Shown one piece after another: positions 4,001-10,048 of a stretch of 10,256 bases of DNA. Both the position numbers and the translations under genes were made by a program. The notes under the pieces were generated by a model. That model saw only the letters and a program-made list of their open reading frames with translations. It was not told the DNA's origin and made no database searches. The stretch lies in NCBI GenBank assembly GCA_001805695.1, contig MHGT01000001.1:1-10256 (forward strand), given 5' to 3'. The first letter of the stretch is position 1; each line of letters opens with the position of its first letter. The DNA comes from Omnitrophica WOR_2 bacterium RIFCSPHIGHO2_02_FULL_67_20 (GTDB taxonomy: Bacteria > Omnitrophota > Gorgyraeia > Aquiviventales > Aquiviventaceae).

Positions 4001-6880
4001 CTACATGGACTGAAGAAGCGCCAAGTGGTCGGAGAATTTCTTGAGCGTCTCCTGGATCTGGGCGTGGCGCTCCTTAGTCTGGTCGACGACCTCTTTGGGC
4101 GCCTTGGCGGTGAATTGGGCGTCCTTCAGGCGCGCCTCGATGCCGGAGAGCTGCTTGGTGAGCTCGTCCACCCGCTGCTGAAGCCGAGAGCGCTCCTTGC
4201 CCGCGTCGATGAGGCCGGCGAGCGGCATGAACACCTCCACCCCATCCACGACCATGGCGGCGGCGTCCTTGGCCTTTCCCGCCCCACTATCCTTCGTTGC
4301 GCGGCGGGATCCCGCCCTCGGCGGTGACTCCCGCGCGGCGCCCACGTCCACGGTTCCCAGCGCCGCCAGGGCCTGGAGGAGCGGCCGATGCGCCTCGAAG
4401 AAGCTGCGCACGGCGGCCTGGCTGGCGGCGAGGCGCACCGCCGGGCGGCTCTCGAGCGGCACATTGAGTTCAGCCCGGGTCGTGCGAATGGCGGTCACGA
4501 CGCCCTGGAGCTGCTCGAAGAGCCGTTCGGCCTCCGCATCGACCAGTTTCTTGTCGGCCTTCGGCCAGGGCGCGACCATGATCGAGCTCGGAGCACCCTT
4601 GGTCGCAGGTCGCATGTCTCCGGTCGCACGTGTGAGATGCTGCCACAATTCTTCCGTCACAAACGGCATGGTCGGGTGTAACAAACGAAGGCTCGTCTCT
4701 AGGACCTGGACAAGCACCCGGTTGCTTGTGACTTGAGACTGGCGGCCTGCGACCGCCTGGATTTTCGATACTTCCAGATACCAGTCGCAGAAGTCGTGCC
4801 ACAGGAAGTCGTAGAGCGTGGTCGCCGCCTCGTTGAAGAGGAATTTCTCAAGCGAGCCGTTGACCCGCTCAATGGTGCGCTGGAGTCTTGAGAGGATCCA
4901 TCGGTCTGGAACGGAAAGCGTTCGGGGCTGGGGACTGGGGACTGGGGGCTGGTCGATCGAGCCCCGAGCCCCGAGCCCCGAGCCCCGAGCCGTACTGAGG
5001 ACGAATCGGGTGGCGTTCCACAGCTTGTTCGCGAAGTTCCGGCCGGCCGCGAACCGCTCCTCCGAGAGAAACACGTCCTGCCCGATGGCGGTGGCGGTCA
5101 CGAGCGTGTAGCGCAGGGCGTCGGTGCCGTACTGCTTGATGATGTCGAGCGGGTCGATGATGTTGCCCAGCGACTTCGACATCTTCTTGCCGGTGATGTC
5201 GCGCACCGTGCCGTGGATGTAGACGGCGGTGAACGGCGGCCGCTTCATGCAGAAGTAGCCGGCCATGATCATGCGGGCGACCCAGAAGAAGATGATCTCC
5301 TGGGCGGTGACCAAGGTGTTGGTCGGGTAGAAGCAGGCCAGGTCCTTGGTTTTCTCCGGCCAGCCCAGTGTGGAGAAGGGCCAGAGCCAGGAGGAGAACC
5401 AGGTGTCGAGGACGTCCTCGTCCTGTTTGAGGTCGGTGCTGCCGCATGTCGGGCACTTGGTGGGTTTCGATTTTGAAACAATGATCCCCTCGGCTGGAGG
5501 CTGGGGGCTGGAGGCTGGGAGCTGGCTGCCCTTGCCCCGAGCCCCGAGCCCCGAGCCCCGAGCGCATTTGGAGCAGTAGTACACGGGCAGACGATGGCCC
5601 CACCAGATCTGCCGGCTGATGCACCAGTCCTGGATGTTCTCCATCCAATTCAGGTATACCTTGGTCCAGCGGGCGGGGTGGAAGGTGATGACGCCGTCCT
5701 TGACCGCCTTGATGGCGGGCCGGGCCAGCGGCTCCATCTTCACGAACCACTGCGGGGAGAGGCGCGGCTCGACCACCGTGCCGCACCGGTAGCAGTGGCC
5801 GACGTTGTGGGCGTGCTCGTCGATGGCGCCGAGGAAGCCGCCCTGCTCCAGGTCCACGATGAGCTTGCTGCGGCAGTCGTACCGGTCCAGCCCCTTGTAC
5901 GCTTCAGGCACGTTCGCCATGCGGGCATCGTCCGTCATGACGTTGATGAACTCCAGCTTGTGCTTGCGGCCGAGCTGGAAGTCCACCGGGTCGTGGGCCG
6001 GGGTGACCTTGACCGCGCCGGTGCCGAACTCGCGATCCACCGCGTCGTCCGCGATGATGGGCAGGCGGCGGTTGACGATGGGCAGGATGGCGTACGAGCC
6101 GATGAGCGCTTTGTACCGCTTGTCCTTCGGGTGGACGGCGATCGCGGTGTCGCCGAGCATGGTTTCAGGCCGGGTGGTGGCGACCTCAATAAACGCGGGC
6201 GAAGGGCGTAGGGTGGGGGGCGAAACAGCCCCTTCGCCCTTCGCCCCCGACCCTTCGCCCTCGAGTGGATATCGGATGTGATACAGCTTGCCTTGCGTCT
6301 GCTGCCTCGGCGCTTCCTCGTCGGCGAGTGCGGTCTGGCAGCGCGGGCACCAGTTGATGATGTAGCTGCCGCGGTAGATCAACCCCTTCCGGTAGAGCTC
6401 GAGGAAGACGGCGGTGACCGCCTCGGAGAGCCCCTCGTCCATCGTGAAGCGGGTGCGGCGCCAGTCGCAGGAGCTGCCGAGGCGCTTCAGCTGGTAGAGG
6501 ATGGTGTTGCCGTACTGCTCTTTCCACTGCCACACGCGCCGGATGAAGGCGTCCCGGCCCAGGTCCTGCCGGCGCTTCCCCTCCTTGGCCAGCGCTTTCT
6601 CGACGACGTTCTGCGTGGCGATGCCGGCGTGGTCGGTGCCGGGGACCCACAGCGCGCTGAACCCCTGCATGCGCCGCCACCGGATGAGGATGTCCTGGAT
6701 GGTGTTGTTGAGCGCGTGGCCCATGTGGAGGATGCCGGTGACGTTCGGCGGCGGGATGACGATGGTGTAGGGCGTCCGCTTCGGGCCGGGGTCGGCATGG
6801 AAGAGCCCCTGCTCGTCCCACCATTTGTAGCGGGACTCCTCGACGTCTTGTGGATTGTACTGGGGAGGGAGCTCAGTCAT
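4001..6880 (-). CDS. valS: Valyl-tRNA synthetase with repeat-derived in-frame inserts
   Basis: ValRS charges tRNA-Val and edits mischarged threonine. The 959-residue product has the class I signature PPPNVTGILHMGH (HMGH at 52-55). The CP1 editing domain begins with FIEVATTRPETMLGDTA. A zinc-ribbon-like pair is CSKC (436-439) and CPTC (476-479), followed by QDEDVLDTWFSSWLWPFS. The KMSKS loop is at 566-570, followed by LGN. Then come the anticodon-binding domain (WNATRFVL, LLHPTMPFVTEELWQHL) and a C-terminal coiled-coil arm (KERSRLQQRVDELTKQLSG). Several loops hold sequence with no family counterpart: residues about 208-228, 440-462 and 632-653 are complete heptamer palindromic arrays. Residues 710-719 and 751-760 are half-arrays, and about 785-810 is Ala/Arg/Ser-rich filler. 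All remain open and sit between conserved blocks, so the enzyme is probably functional. No clear Shine-Dalgarno precedes the ATG. Confidence 0.97.
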   Translation of the reverse strand: MTELPPQYNPQDVEESRYKWWDEQGLFHADPGPKRTPYTIVIPPPNVTGILHMGHALNNTIQDILIRWRRMQGFSALWVPGTDHAGIATQNVVEKALAKEGKRRQDLGRDAFIRRVWQWKEQYGNTILYQLKRLGSSCDWRRTRFTMDEGLSEAVTAVFLELYRKGLIYRGSYIINWCPRCQTALADEEAPRQQTQGKLYHIRYPLEGEGSGAKGEGAVSPPTLRPSPAFIEVATTRPETMLGDTAIAVHPKDKRYKALIGSYAILPIVNRRLPIIADDAVDREFGTGAVKVTPAHDPVDFQLGRKHKLEFINVMTDDARMANVPEAYKGLDRYDCRSKLIVDLEQGGFLGAIDEHAHNVGHCYRCGTVVEPRLSPQWFVKMEPLARPAIKAVKDGVITFHPARWTKVYLNWMENIQDWCISRQIWWGHRLPVYYCSKCARGSGLGARGKGSQLPASSPQPPAEGIIVSKSKPTKCPTCGSTDLKQDEDVLDTWFSSWLWPFSTLGWPEKTKDLACFYPTNTLVTAQEIIFFWVARMIMAGYFCMKRPPFTAVYIHGTVRDITGKKMSKSLGNIIDPLDIIKQYGTDALRYTLVTATAIGQDVFLSEERFAAGRNFANKLWNATRFVLSTARGSGLGARGSIDQPPVPSPQPRTLSVPDRWILSRLQRTIERVNGSLEKFLFNEAATTLYDFLWHDFCDWYLEVSKIQAVAGRQSQVTSNRVLVQVLETSLRLLHPTMPFVTEELWQHLTRATGDMRPATKGAPSSIMVAPWPKADKKLVDAEAERLFEQLQGVVTAIRTTRAELNVPLESRPAVRLAASQAAVRSFFEAHRPLLQALAALGTVDVGAARESPPRAGSRRATKDSGAGKAKDAAAMVVDGVEVFMPLAGLIDAGKERSRLQQRVDELTKQLSGIEARLKDAQFTAKAPKEVVDQTKERHAQIQETLKKFSDHLALLQSM
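4303..4316. repeat. 14-base perfect palindrome in a non-conserved valS insert
   Basis: GGCGGGATCCCGCC is its own reverse complement. It lies in the ValRS stretch after LGTVDVGAA, where the family usually passes quickly to the conserved VDGVEVFMPLAGLID block. The surrounding 4262-4335 bases encode ESPPRAGSRRATKDSG-type filler. No clear 7- or 9-base period is seen here, so it may be an eroded array or an unrelated expansion. Confidence 0.4.
4603..4630. repeat. Heptamer half-array (TCGCAGG-like)4 inside valS
   Basis: Units TCGCAGG, TCGCATG, TCTCCGG, TCGCACG; a weaker fifth, TGTGAGA, follows. They encode ValRS residues 751-760 (ATGDMRPATK), a loop between the conserved ELWQHL and the SIMVAPWP block. 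Consensus TCNCARG is the reverse complement of the CYTGNGA units at 4725-4752. Confidence 0.7.
4725..4752. repeat. Heptamer half-array (CTTGAGA-like)4 inside valS
   Basis: Units CTTGTGA, CTTGAGA, CTGGCGG, CCTGCGA, encoding ValRS residues 710-719 (AGRQSQVTSN), a loop before VLVQVLETSLRLLHP. It is complementary in consensus to the half-array at 4603-4630, 94 bases away. The units are degenerate, so this pair is less certain than the G-rich copies. Confidence 0.6.
4924..4988. repeat. Complete heptamer palindromic array inside valS (GGGRCTG)4-spacer-(GCCCCGA)4
   Basis: Left arm, plus strand: GGGGCTG, GGGACTG, GGGACTG, GGGGCTG (4924-4951). Spacer: GTCGATCGA (4952-4960). Right arm: four perfect GCCCCGA units (4961-4988). 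The arms are complementary except for regularly spaced mismatches, so they could form a 28-base hairpin. On the minus (mRNA) strand it reads as GSGLGARGSIDQPPVPSPQP in ValRS, between FVLSTAR and the conserved LSVPDRWILSRL. Each arm also has four G-runs on one strand, the pattern of a G-quadruplex. Confidence 0.92.
5492..5561. repeat. Complete heptamer palindromic array inside valS (GGCTGGR)4-spacer-(GCCCCGA)4
   Basis: Left arm: GGCTGGA, GGCTGGG, GGCTGGA, GGCTGGG (5492-5519). A 14-base spacer follows, then four perfect GCCCCGA units (5534-5561), identical to the right arm at 4961-4988. It encodes ARGSGLGARGKGSQLPASSP and following residues, inserted immediately after the zinc-ribbon CSKC (436-439) and before CPTC (476-479). 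The spacing of the two Cys pairs is thus much longer than usual. Confidence 0.92.
6197..6257. repeat. Complete heptamer palindromic array inside valS (GGGCGAA)4-spacer-(CCCTTCG)4
   Basis: Left arm: GGGCGAA, GGGCGTA, GGGTGGG, GGGCGAA (6197-6224). A 5-base spacer ACAGC follows, then CCCTTCG, CCCTTCG, CCCCCGA, CCCTTCG (6230-6257). It encodes EGSGAKGEGAVSPPTLRPSP in ValRS, between the strand YHIRYPLEG and FIEVATTRPETM at the start of the editing domain. Bases 6230-6262 are identical to 3412-3444 in nadC. Confidence 0.92.
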
Positions 6881-6894
6881 GCTGACGGTTAGGA

Positions 6895-7018
6895 GGCAGT
6901 AAGCAGAAGGCAGTAGGCAGGAAGCCGATCATTGCGCCTACCGCTTCTTTGTGATTGCTGCTTTCTGCCTTCCCCGGCCCGCCCTTCGCGCGAGCCGGGG
7001 CGGGCTGCCGACTGCCTT
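6895..7018. repeat. Heptamer palindromic array spanning the cimA stop and cimA-valS gap
   Basis: Left arm: GGCAGTA, AGCAGAA, GGCAGTA, GGCAGGA (6895-6922). Right arm: CCTACCG, CTTCTTT, GTGATTG, CTGCTTT, CTGCCTT (6937-6971), then CTGCCGA, CTGCCTT (7005-7018). A GC-rich hairpin splits the right arm, with GCCCGCCC at 6977-6984 and GGGCGGGC at 6998-7005. The right part lies in the cimA frame and includes its stop. The left part lies between cimA and the valS start. In the transcript this structure precedes the valS start codon by about 15 bases. Confidence 0.75.
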
Positions 7019-8578
7019 CTGAGCAAGGTCTTTCAGGAGTTTATACTCAATCGAATCAGTCAGCGCCTGCCAGCTCGCTTCGATGATGTTCTCGGAGACC
7101 CCGACCGTCCCCCAGGAGTCGCGCGCGTCCTGCGACTGGATGAGCACGCGCACCTTGGCCGCGGTGCCGGCCTTCTCGTCGAGGACCCGCACCTTGAAGT
7201 CGGTCAGGTGCATCTGGGCGAGCGTCGGGTAGAACCGGCGCAGCGCCTTGCGGATGGCGTTGTCGAGCGCGTTGACCGGGCCGTCGCCCTCGGCGGCCGT
7301 CTGCTCCGGGACGCCGCCCACGTGGAGCTTGATGGTGGCTTCGGAGCTGAGCCGGCGGCCGCGCTTTTCCATGATGATCCGGAAACCCTCCAGCGTGAAG
7401 AAGGGCGCGAACTGCTTCAGCTCCCGCTTGAGCAGCAGCTCAAGCGACCCCTCGGCCGCCTCGAAATGGTAGCCCTGGTGCTCGAGCCGCTGGAGGAGCT
7501 TCAGCAGGCGCTTGGCCTGGGGCGTGTCCTTGGCCAAATCGAGCGCCAGCCCGCGCGCCTTGAAGACGAGCGAGGAGCGGCCGGAGAGCTCCGAGACGAG
7601 GATCTTGCGCTCATTGCCCACCAGGGCCGGGTCGAGGTGCTCGTAGCTTCGCGGGTTCTTCATCACCGCGTTGACGTGAACGCCGCCCTTGTGCGCGAAG
7701 GCCGCCTCGCCGACGAAGGGCTGGTTGGCCCGCTGGGCCATGTTGCTCACCTCGGCCACGAAGCGGGAGGTCTCGGTCAGCTCCTTCAGCCGGCCCTCGG
7801 GCAGGCAGTCGGCGCCCATCTTCAGCTTGAGGACGGCGATCAGCGAGACCAGGTTGGCGTTGCCGCACCGCTCGCCGTAGCCGTTGATGGTGCCCTGGAC
7901 CTGGGTGCAGCCCGCCTCCAGCGCGGCGAGGGAGTTCGCCACGGCCAGGTCGCTGTCGTTGTGGGCGTGGATGCCCATCGGCACGCGCACGCCGGCCTTC
8001 GCCGATTCGATGATCCGGGCGATCTCGCTTGGCAGGCTGCCGCCGTTCGTGTCGCAGAAGGCGACGGCGTCCGCGCCGCCGGCGAGTGCGGCCTCGAGCG
8101 TCTTCAGCGCGTAGGCGCGGTTGCCCTTGTAGCCGTCGAAAAAGTGCTCGGCGTCGTAGACGACGGTGCGGCCGCGGCGCTTGAGGAACGCGACGGAGTC
8201 CTCGATGAGCTTCAGGTTCTCGTCGAGGCTGACGCGCAGGACGTCGCGGGCGTGGAGGTCCCAGCTCTTGCCGAAGATGGTGACGATGGGGGTCTCGGCC
8301 GCGAGCAGCGCCTTGAGGTTGGGGTCGCGTGCGGCGCTGGACGCGCGCCGGGTGCTGCCGAAGGCGGCGAGCTTCGCCGTCTTCAGGCGGAGCCGCTTCA
8401 CTTCCCGGAAATACTGGGCGTCCTTCGGATTGGAGCCGGGCCAGCCGCCCTCGATGACGGGCACGCCGAGCTCGTCCAGCTTCTCGGTGATGCGCAGCTT
8501 GTCCTGCACCGAGTAGGAGATGCCTTCGGTCTGCGCTCCGTCCCGGAGCGTGGTGTCGTACAGTTCGATGGAAGACAT
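6938..8578 (-). CDS. cimA: (R)-citramalate synthase
   Basis: CimA condenses pyruvate and acetyl-CoA to citramalate, the threonine-independent entry to isoleucine synthesis. The 546-residue product starts MSSIELYDTTLRDGAQTEGI, the alpha-isopropylmalate/homocitrate synthase TIM-barrel signature. It continues with GWPGSNPKD, FGSTRRA and TIFGKSWDLH, which mark the CimA branch. The metal and catalytic region is YDAEHFFDG, FCDTNGG and MGIHAHNDSDLAVANSLAAL with GTINGYGERCGNAN. FAHKGGVHVNAV then leads to the C-terminal LeuA-type regulatory domain (about 390-520), which normally binds isoleucine for feedback control. The family usually ends shortly after DSIEYKLLK; here about 25 extra basic residues (VGSPPRLARRAGRGRQ onwards) come from a heptamer array. 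It lies 94 bases after lysC with no visible Shine-Dalgarno. Confidence 0.96.
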   Translation of the reverse strand: MSSIELYDTTLRDGAQTEGISYSVQDKLRITEKLDELGVPVIEGGWPGSNPKDAQYFREVKRLRLKTAKLAAFGSTRRASSAARDPNLKALLAAETPIVTIFGKSWDLHARDVLRVSLDENLKLIEDSVAFLKRRGRTVVYDAEHFFDGYKGNRAYALKTLEAALAGGADAVAFCDTNGGSLPSEIARIIESAKAGVRVPMGIHAHNDSDLAVANSLAALEAGCTQVQGTINGYGERCGNANLVSLIAVLKLKMGADCLPEGRLKELTETSRFVAEVSNMAQRANQPFVGEAAFAHKGGVHVNAVMKNPRSYEHLDPALVGNERKILVSELSGRSSLVFKARGLALDLAKDTPQAKRLLKLLQRLEHQGYHFEAAEGSLELLLKRELKQFAPFFTLEGFRIIMEKRGRRLSSEATIKLHVGGVPEQTAAEGDGPVNALDNAIRKALRRFYPTLAQMHLTDFKVRVLDEKAGTAAKVRVLIQSQDARDSWGTVGVSENIIEASWQALTDSIEYKLLKDLAQKAVGSPPRLARRAGRGRQKAAITKKR

Positions 8579-8591
8579 GGTCAGTAGATGT

Positions 8592-8672
8592 GATTACGCG
8601 GATTACCCAGGAGACACCTTTAGAAGCGGATTTCGTGGATTAAAACAGATTTCATCCGCGAAATCCCTTTAA
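8592..8672. repeat. Nonamer palindromic array in the lysC-cimA gap
   Basis: Read in 9-base steps: GATTACGCG, GATTACCCA, two degenerate units, GGATTTCGT, GGATTAAAA, CAGATTTCA, TCCGCGAAA, TCCCTTTAA. Bases 8628-8640 and 8654-8666 pair as a 13-bp stem with one G-T position and a 13-base loop, 7 bases after the lysC stop in the transcript. There is no U run after the stem, so it is not a classical terminator. It could protect the lysC 3' end or attenuate read-through to cimA. Confidence 0.65.
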
Positions 8673-9938
8673 TTAGCGACGGGATGTTGCCAACAGTTTC
8701 CGGCTCGGCACCGCGGAGCGGCTGAGCCCGAAGGCCCGGTGGACCGCCCGCACGGCCCGCTCCGCGTGGAGCTTGCGGATGACGCAGGAGATCTTGATCT
8801 CGGAGGTGGAGATCATCTCGATGTTGATGCGCTCCCGCGCCATCGCCTCGAACATCTTCGCGGCGATGCCGGAGTGGCTGCGCATCCCGATGCCGACGAT
8901 GGAGAGCTTCGCCACCCCCTCGTCCGTCGTGACCTCCCCCGCCCCGATGCGGTGAGAGACGCTGCGCGTCACGCGCAGCGTCGCGGGCAGGTCGCTCTTG
9001 ACGACGGTGAAGGAGAGGTCGGTGGACCCCTCGCGGCTGACGTTCTGGACGATCATGTCCACGTTGACGCCCTTCGCCGCCAGCTCGCGGAAGATCTCCG
9101 CCGCCATGCCCGGCCTGTCCGGCACGTCGCGGATGGTGACCTTCGCCTCGTCCTTCTGCAGCGTCACGCCGCTGACGACGATGTCCTCCATGGCTCTGGC
9201 GCTCTTCTGGATCATGGTGCCCTCCCGTAGTGAGAAGCTGGACCGGACGTGGATGGGGATGTCGAACCGCTTCGCGACGAAGATGGACCGCGCCTGCATC
9301 ACCTGGGCGCCGAGCGAGGCCATCTCGAGCATCTCGTCGTAGCTGATGGCGGCGAGCTTCCTCGCCTCCGGCACGATGCGCGGATCGGCGGTGTACACCC
9401 CCTCGACGTCGGTGAAGATCTCGCACACGTCCGCCTGCAGCGCCTTGGCCAGGGCCACCGCGGTCAGGTCCGAGCCGCCCCGCCCCAGCGTCGTGATGTC
9501 CTGGTTGGGGTTGATCCCCTGGAAGCCGGCGACGATGACGATGCGCCGCTTGGCGAGCTCCCCGGCGAGGCGCTGGGCGTTGATGTCCACGATCCGCGCC
9601 TTCGTGTGGGTGCCGTCGGTCAGGATGCCGACCTGCGCGCCGGTGAAGGACACCGCGTCTTCGCCCAGCTCATGGATGGCCATGGCCAGGAGTGCGACCG
9701 AGACCTGCTCGCCGGTGGCCATGAGCATGTCCAGCTCCCGCTCGGCGGGGTTCTGGCTCACCTGTGCGGCGAGGCTCAGCAGCTCGTCCGTCGTGTCGCC
9801 GAGCGCGGAGACAACCACGACGACGTCCGCGCCCGAGCGCTTCGTGTCGACGACCCGCTGGGCCACCCGCTTGATGCGCTCCGGGTTGGCGACCGAGCTG
9901 CCCCCGTATTTTTGGACGATCAACTTATTGCGCCGCAT
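8673..9938 (-). CDS. lysC: Aspartate kinase
   Basis: LysC phosphorylates aspartate to aspartyl-4-phosphate, the first step toward lysine, methionine, threonine and diaminopimelate. The 421-residue product has the kinase signature VQKYGGSSVANPERI (8-22), the nucleotide and substrate region VVVVSALGDTTDELL, the ATGEQVS motif (74-80), TTLGRGGSDLTAVALA and EIFTDVEGVYTADPRIV (173-189). Two ACT domains follow, about 263-340 (VTIRDVPDRPGMAAEIFREL) and about 343-405 (LSIVGIGMRSHSGIAAKMFE with INIEMISTSEIKISCVI). This is the monofunctional, lysine/threonine-regulated class. Length and domain order are normal for the family, with no homoserine dehydrogenase fusion. The last 15 residues (SAVPSRKLLATSRR) are a non-conserved tail. 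Nonamer arrays lie on both sides of the gene, and no Shine-Dalgarno is seen before the ATG. Confidence 0.97.
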   Translation of the reverse strand: MRRNKLIVQKYGGSSVANPERIKRVAQRVVDTKRSGADVVVVVSALGDTTDELLSLAAQVSQNPAERELDMLMATGEQVSVALLAMAIHELGEDAVSFTGAQVGILTDGTHTKARIVDINAQRLAGELAKRRIVIVAGFQGINPNQDITTLGRGGSDLTAVALAKALQADVCEIFTDVEGVYTADPRIVPEARKLAAISYDEMLEMASLGAQVMQARSIFVAKRFDIPIHVRSSFSLREGTMIQKSARAMEDIVVSGVTLQKDEAKVTIRDVPDRPGMAAEIFRELAAKGVNVDMIVQNVSREGSTDLSFTVVKSDLPATLRVTRSVSHRIGAGEVTTDEGVAKLSIVGIGMRSHSGIAAKMFEAMARERINIEMISTSEIKISCVIRKLHAERAVRAVHRAFGLSRSAVPSRKLLATSRR

Positions 9939-9940
9939 GG

Positions 9941-10048
9941 ATTGGTTAGCCGGTTAGGCCGGTTAAGTCCGTTGAGCCGATTCAGCCCGTTGACTGGCAA
10001 CCGGCTCAACGGGCTAACGGGCATAACCGGCCCAACGGGCTCACGGCG
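9941..10048. repeat. Nonamer palindromic array filling the ApgM-like/lysC gap
   Basis: Left arm: ATTGGTTAG, CCGGTTAGG, CCGGTTAAG, TCCGTTGAG, CCGATTCAG, CCCGTTGAC (9941-9994). Right arm: GGCAACCGG, CTCAACGGG, CTAACGGG (one base short), CATAACCGG, CCCAACGGG, CTCACGGCG (9996-10048). Consensus CCSGTTNAG against CTNAACSGG gives about 50-base complementary arms with almost no spacer. It starts 2 bases upstream of the lysC ATG and reaches into the stop codon of the upstream gene, so it is the entire intergenic region. Confidence 0.82.

Noticed and set aside
4924..5561. CRISPR array
   Set aside because: The units are 7 nt in direct tandem with no unique spacers of about 30 nt, they invert into complementary units, and they are coding. 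No cas genes are present.
4869..5786. A 305-codon minus-strand alternative frame in valS
   Set aside because: It is the +1 frame of valS. Its low-complexity His/Arg/Pro-rich product is typical of an out-of-frame reading, and it lacks motifs.
6932..8587. A 551-codon plus-strand open frame opposite cimA
   Set aside because: It is the antisense shadow of a GC-rich gene. Its translation is a compositionally odd Leu/Glu/Asp/Arg-rich string with no domain, while the minus strand gives textbook CimA.
8628..8666. Factor-independent terminator after lysC
   Set aside because: The stem is convincing, but no U-rich run follows in the transcript direction, so it is reported only as part of a repeat array.
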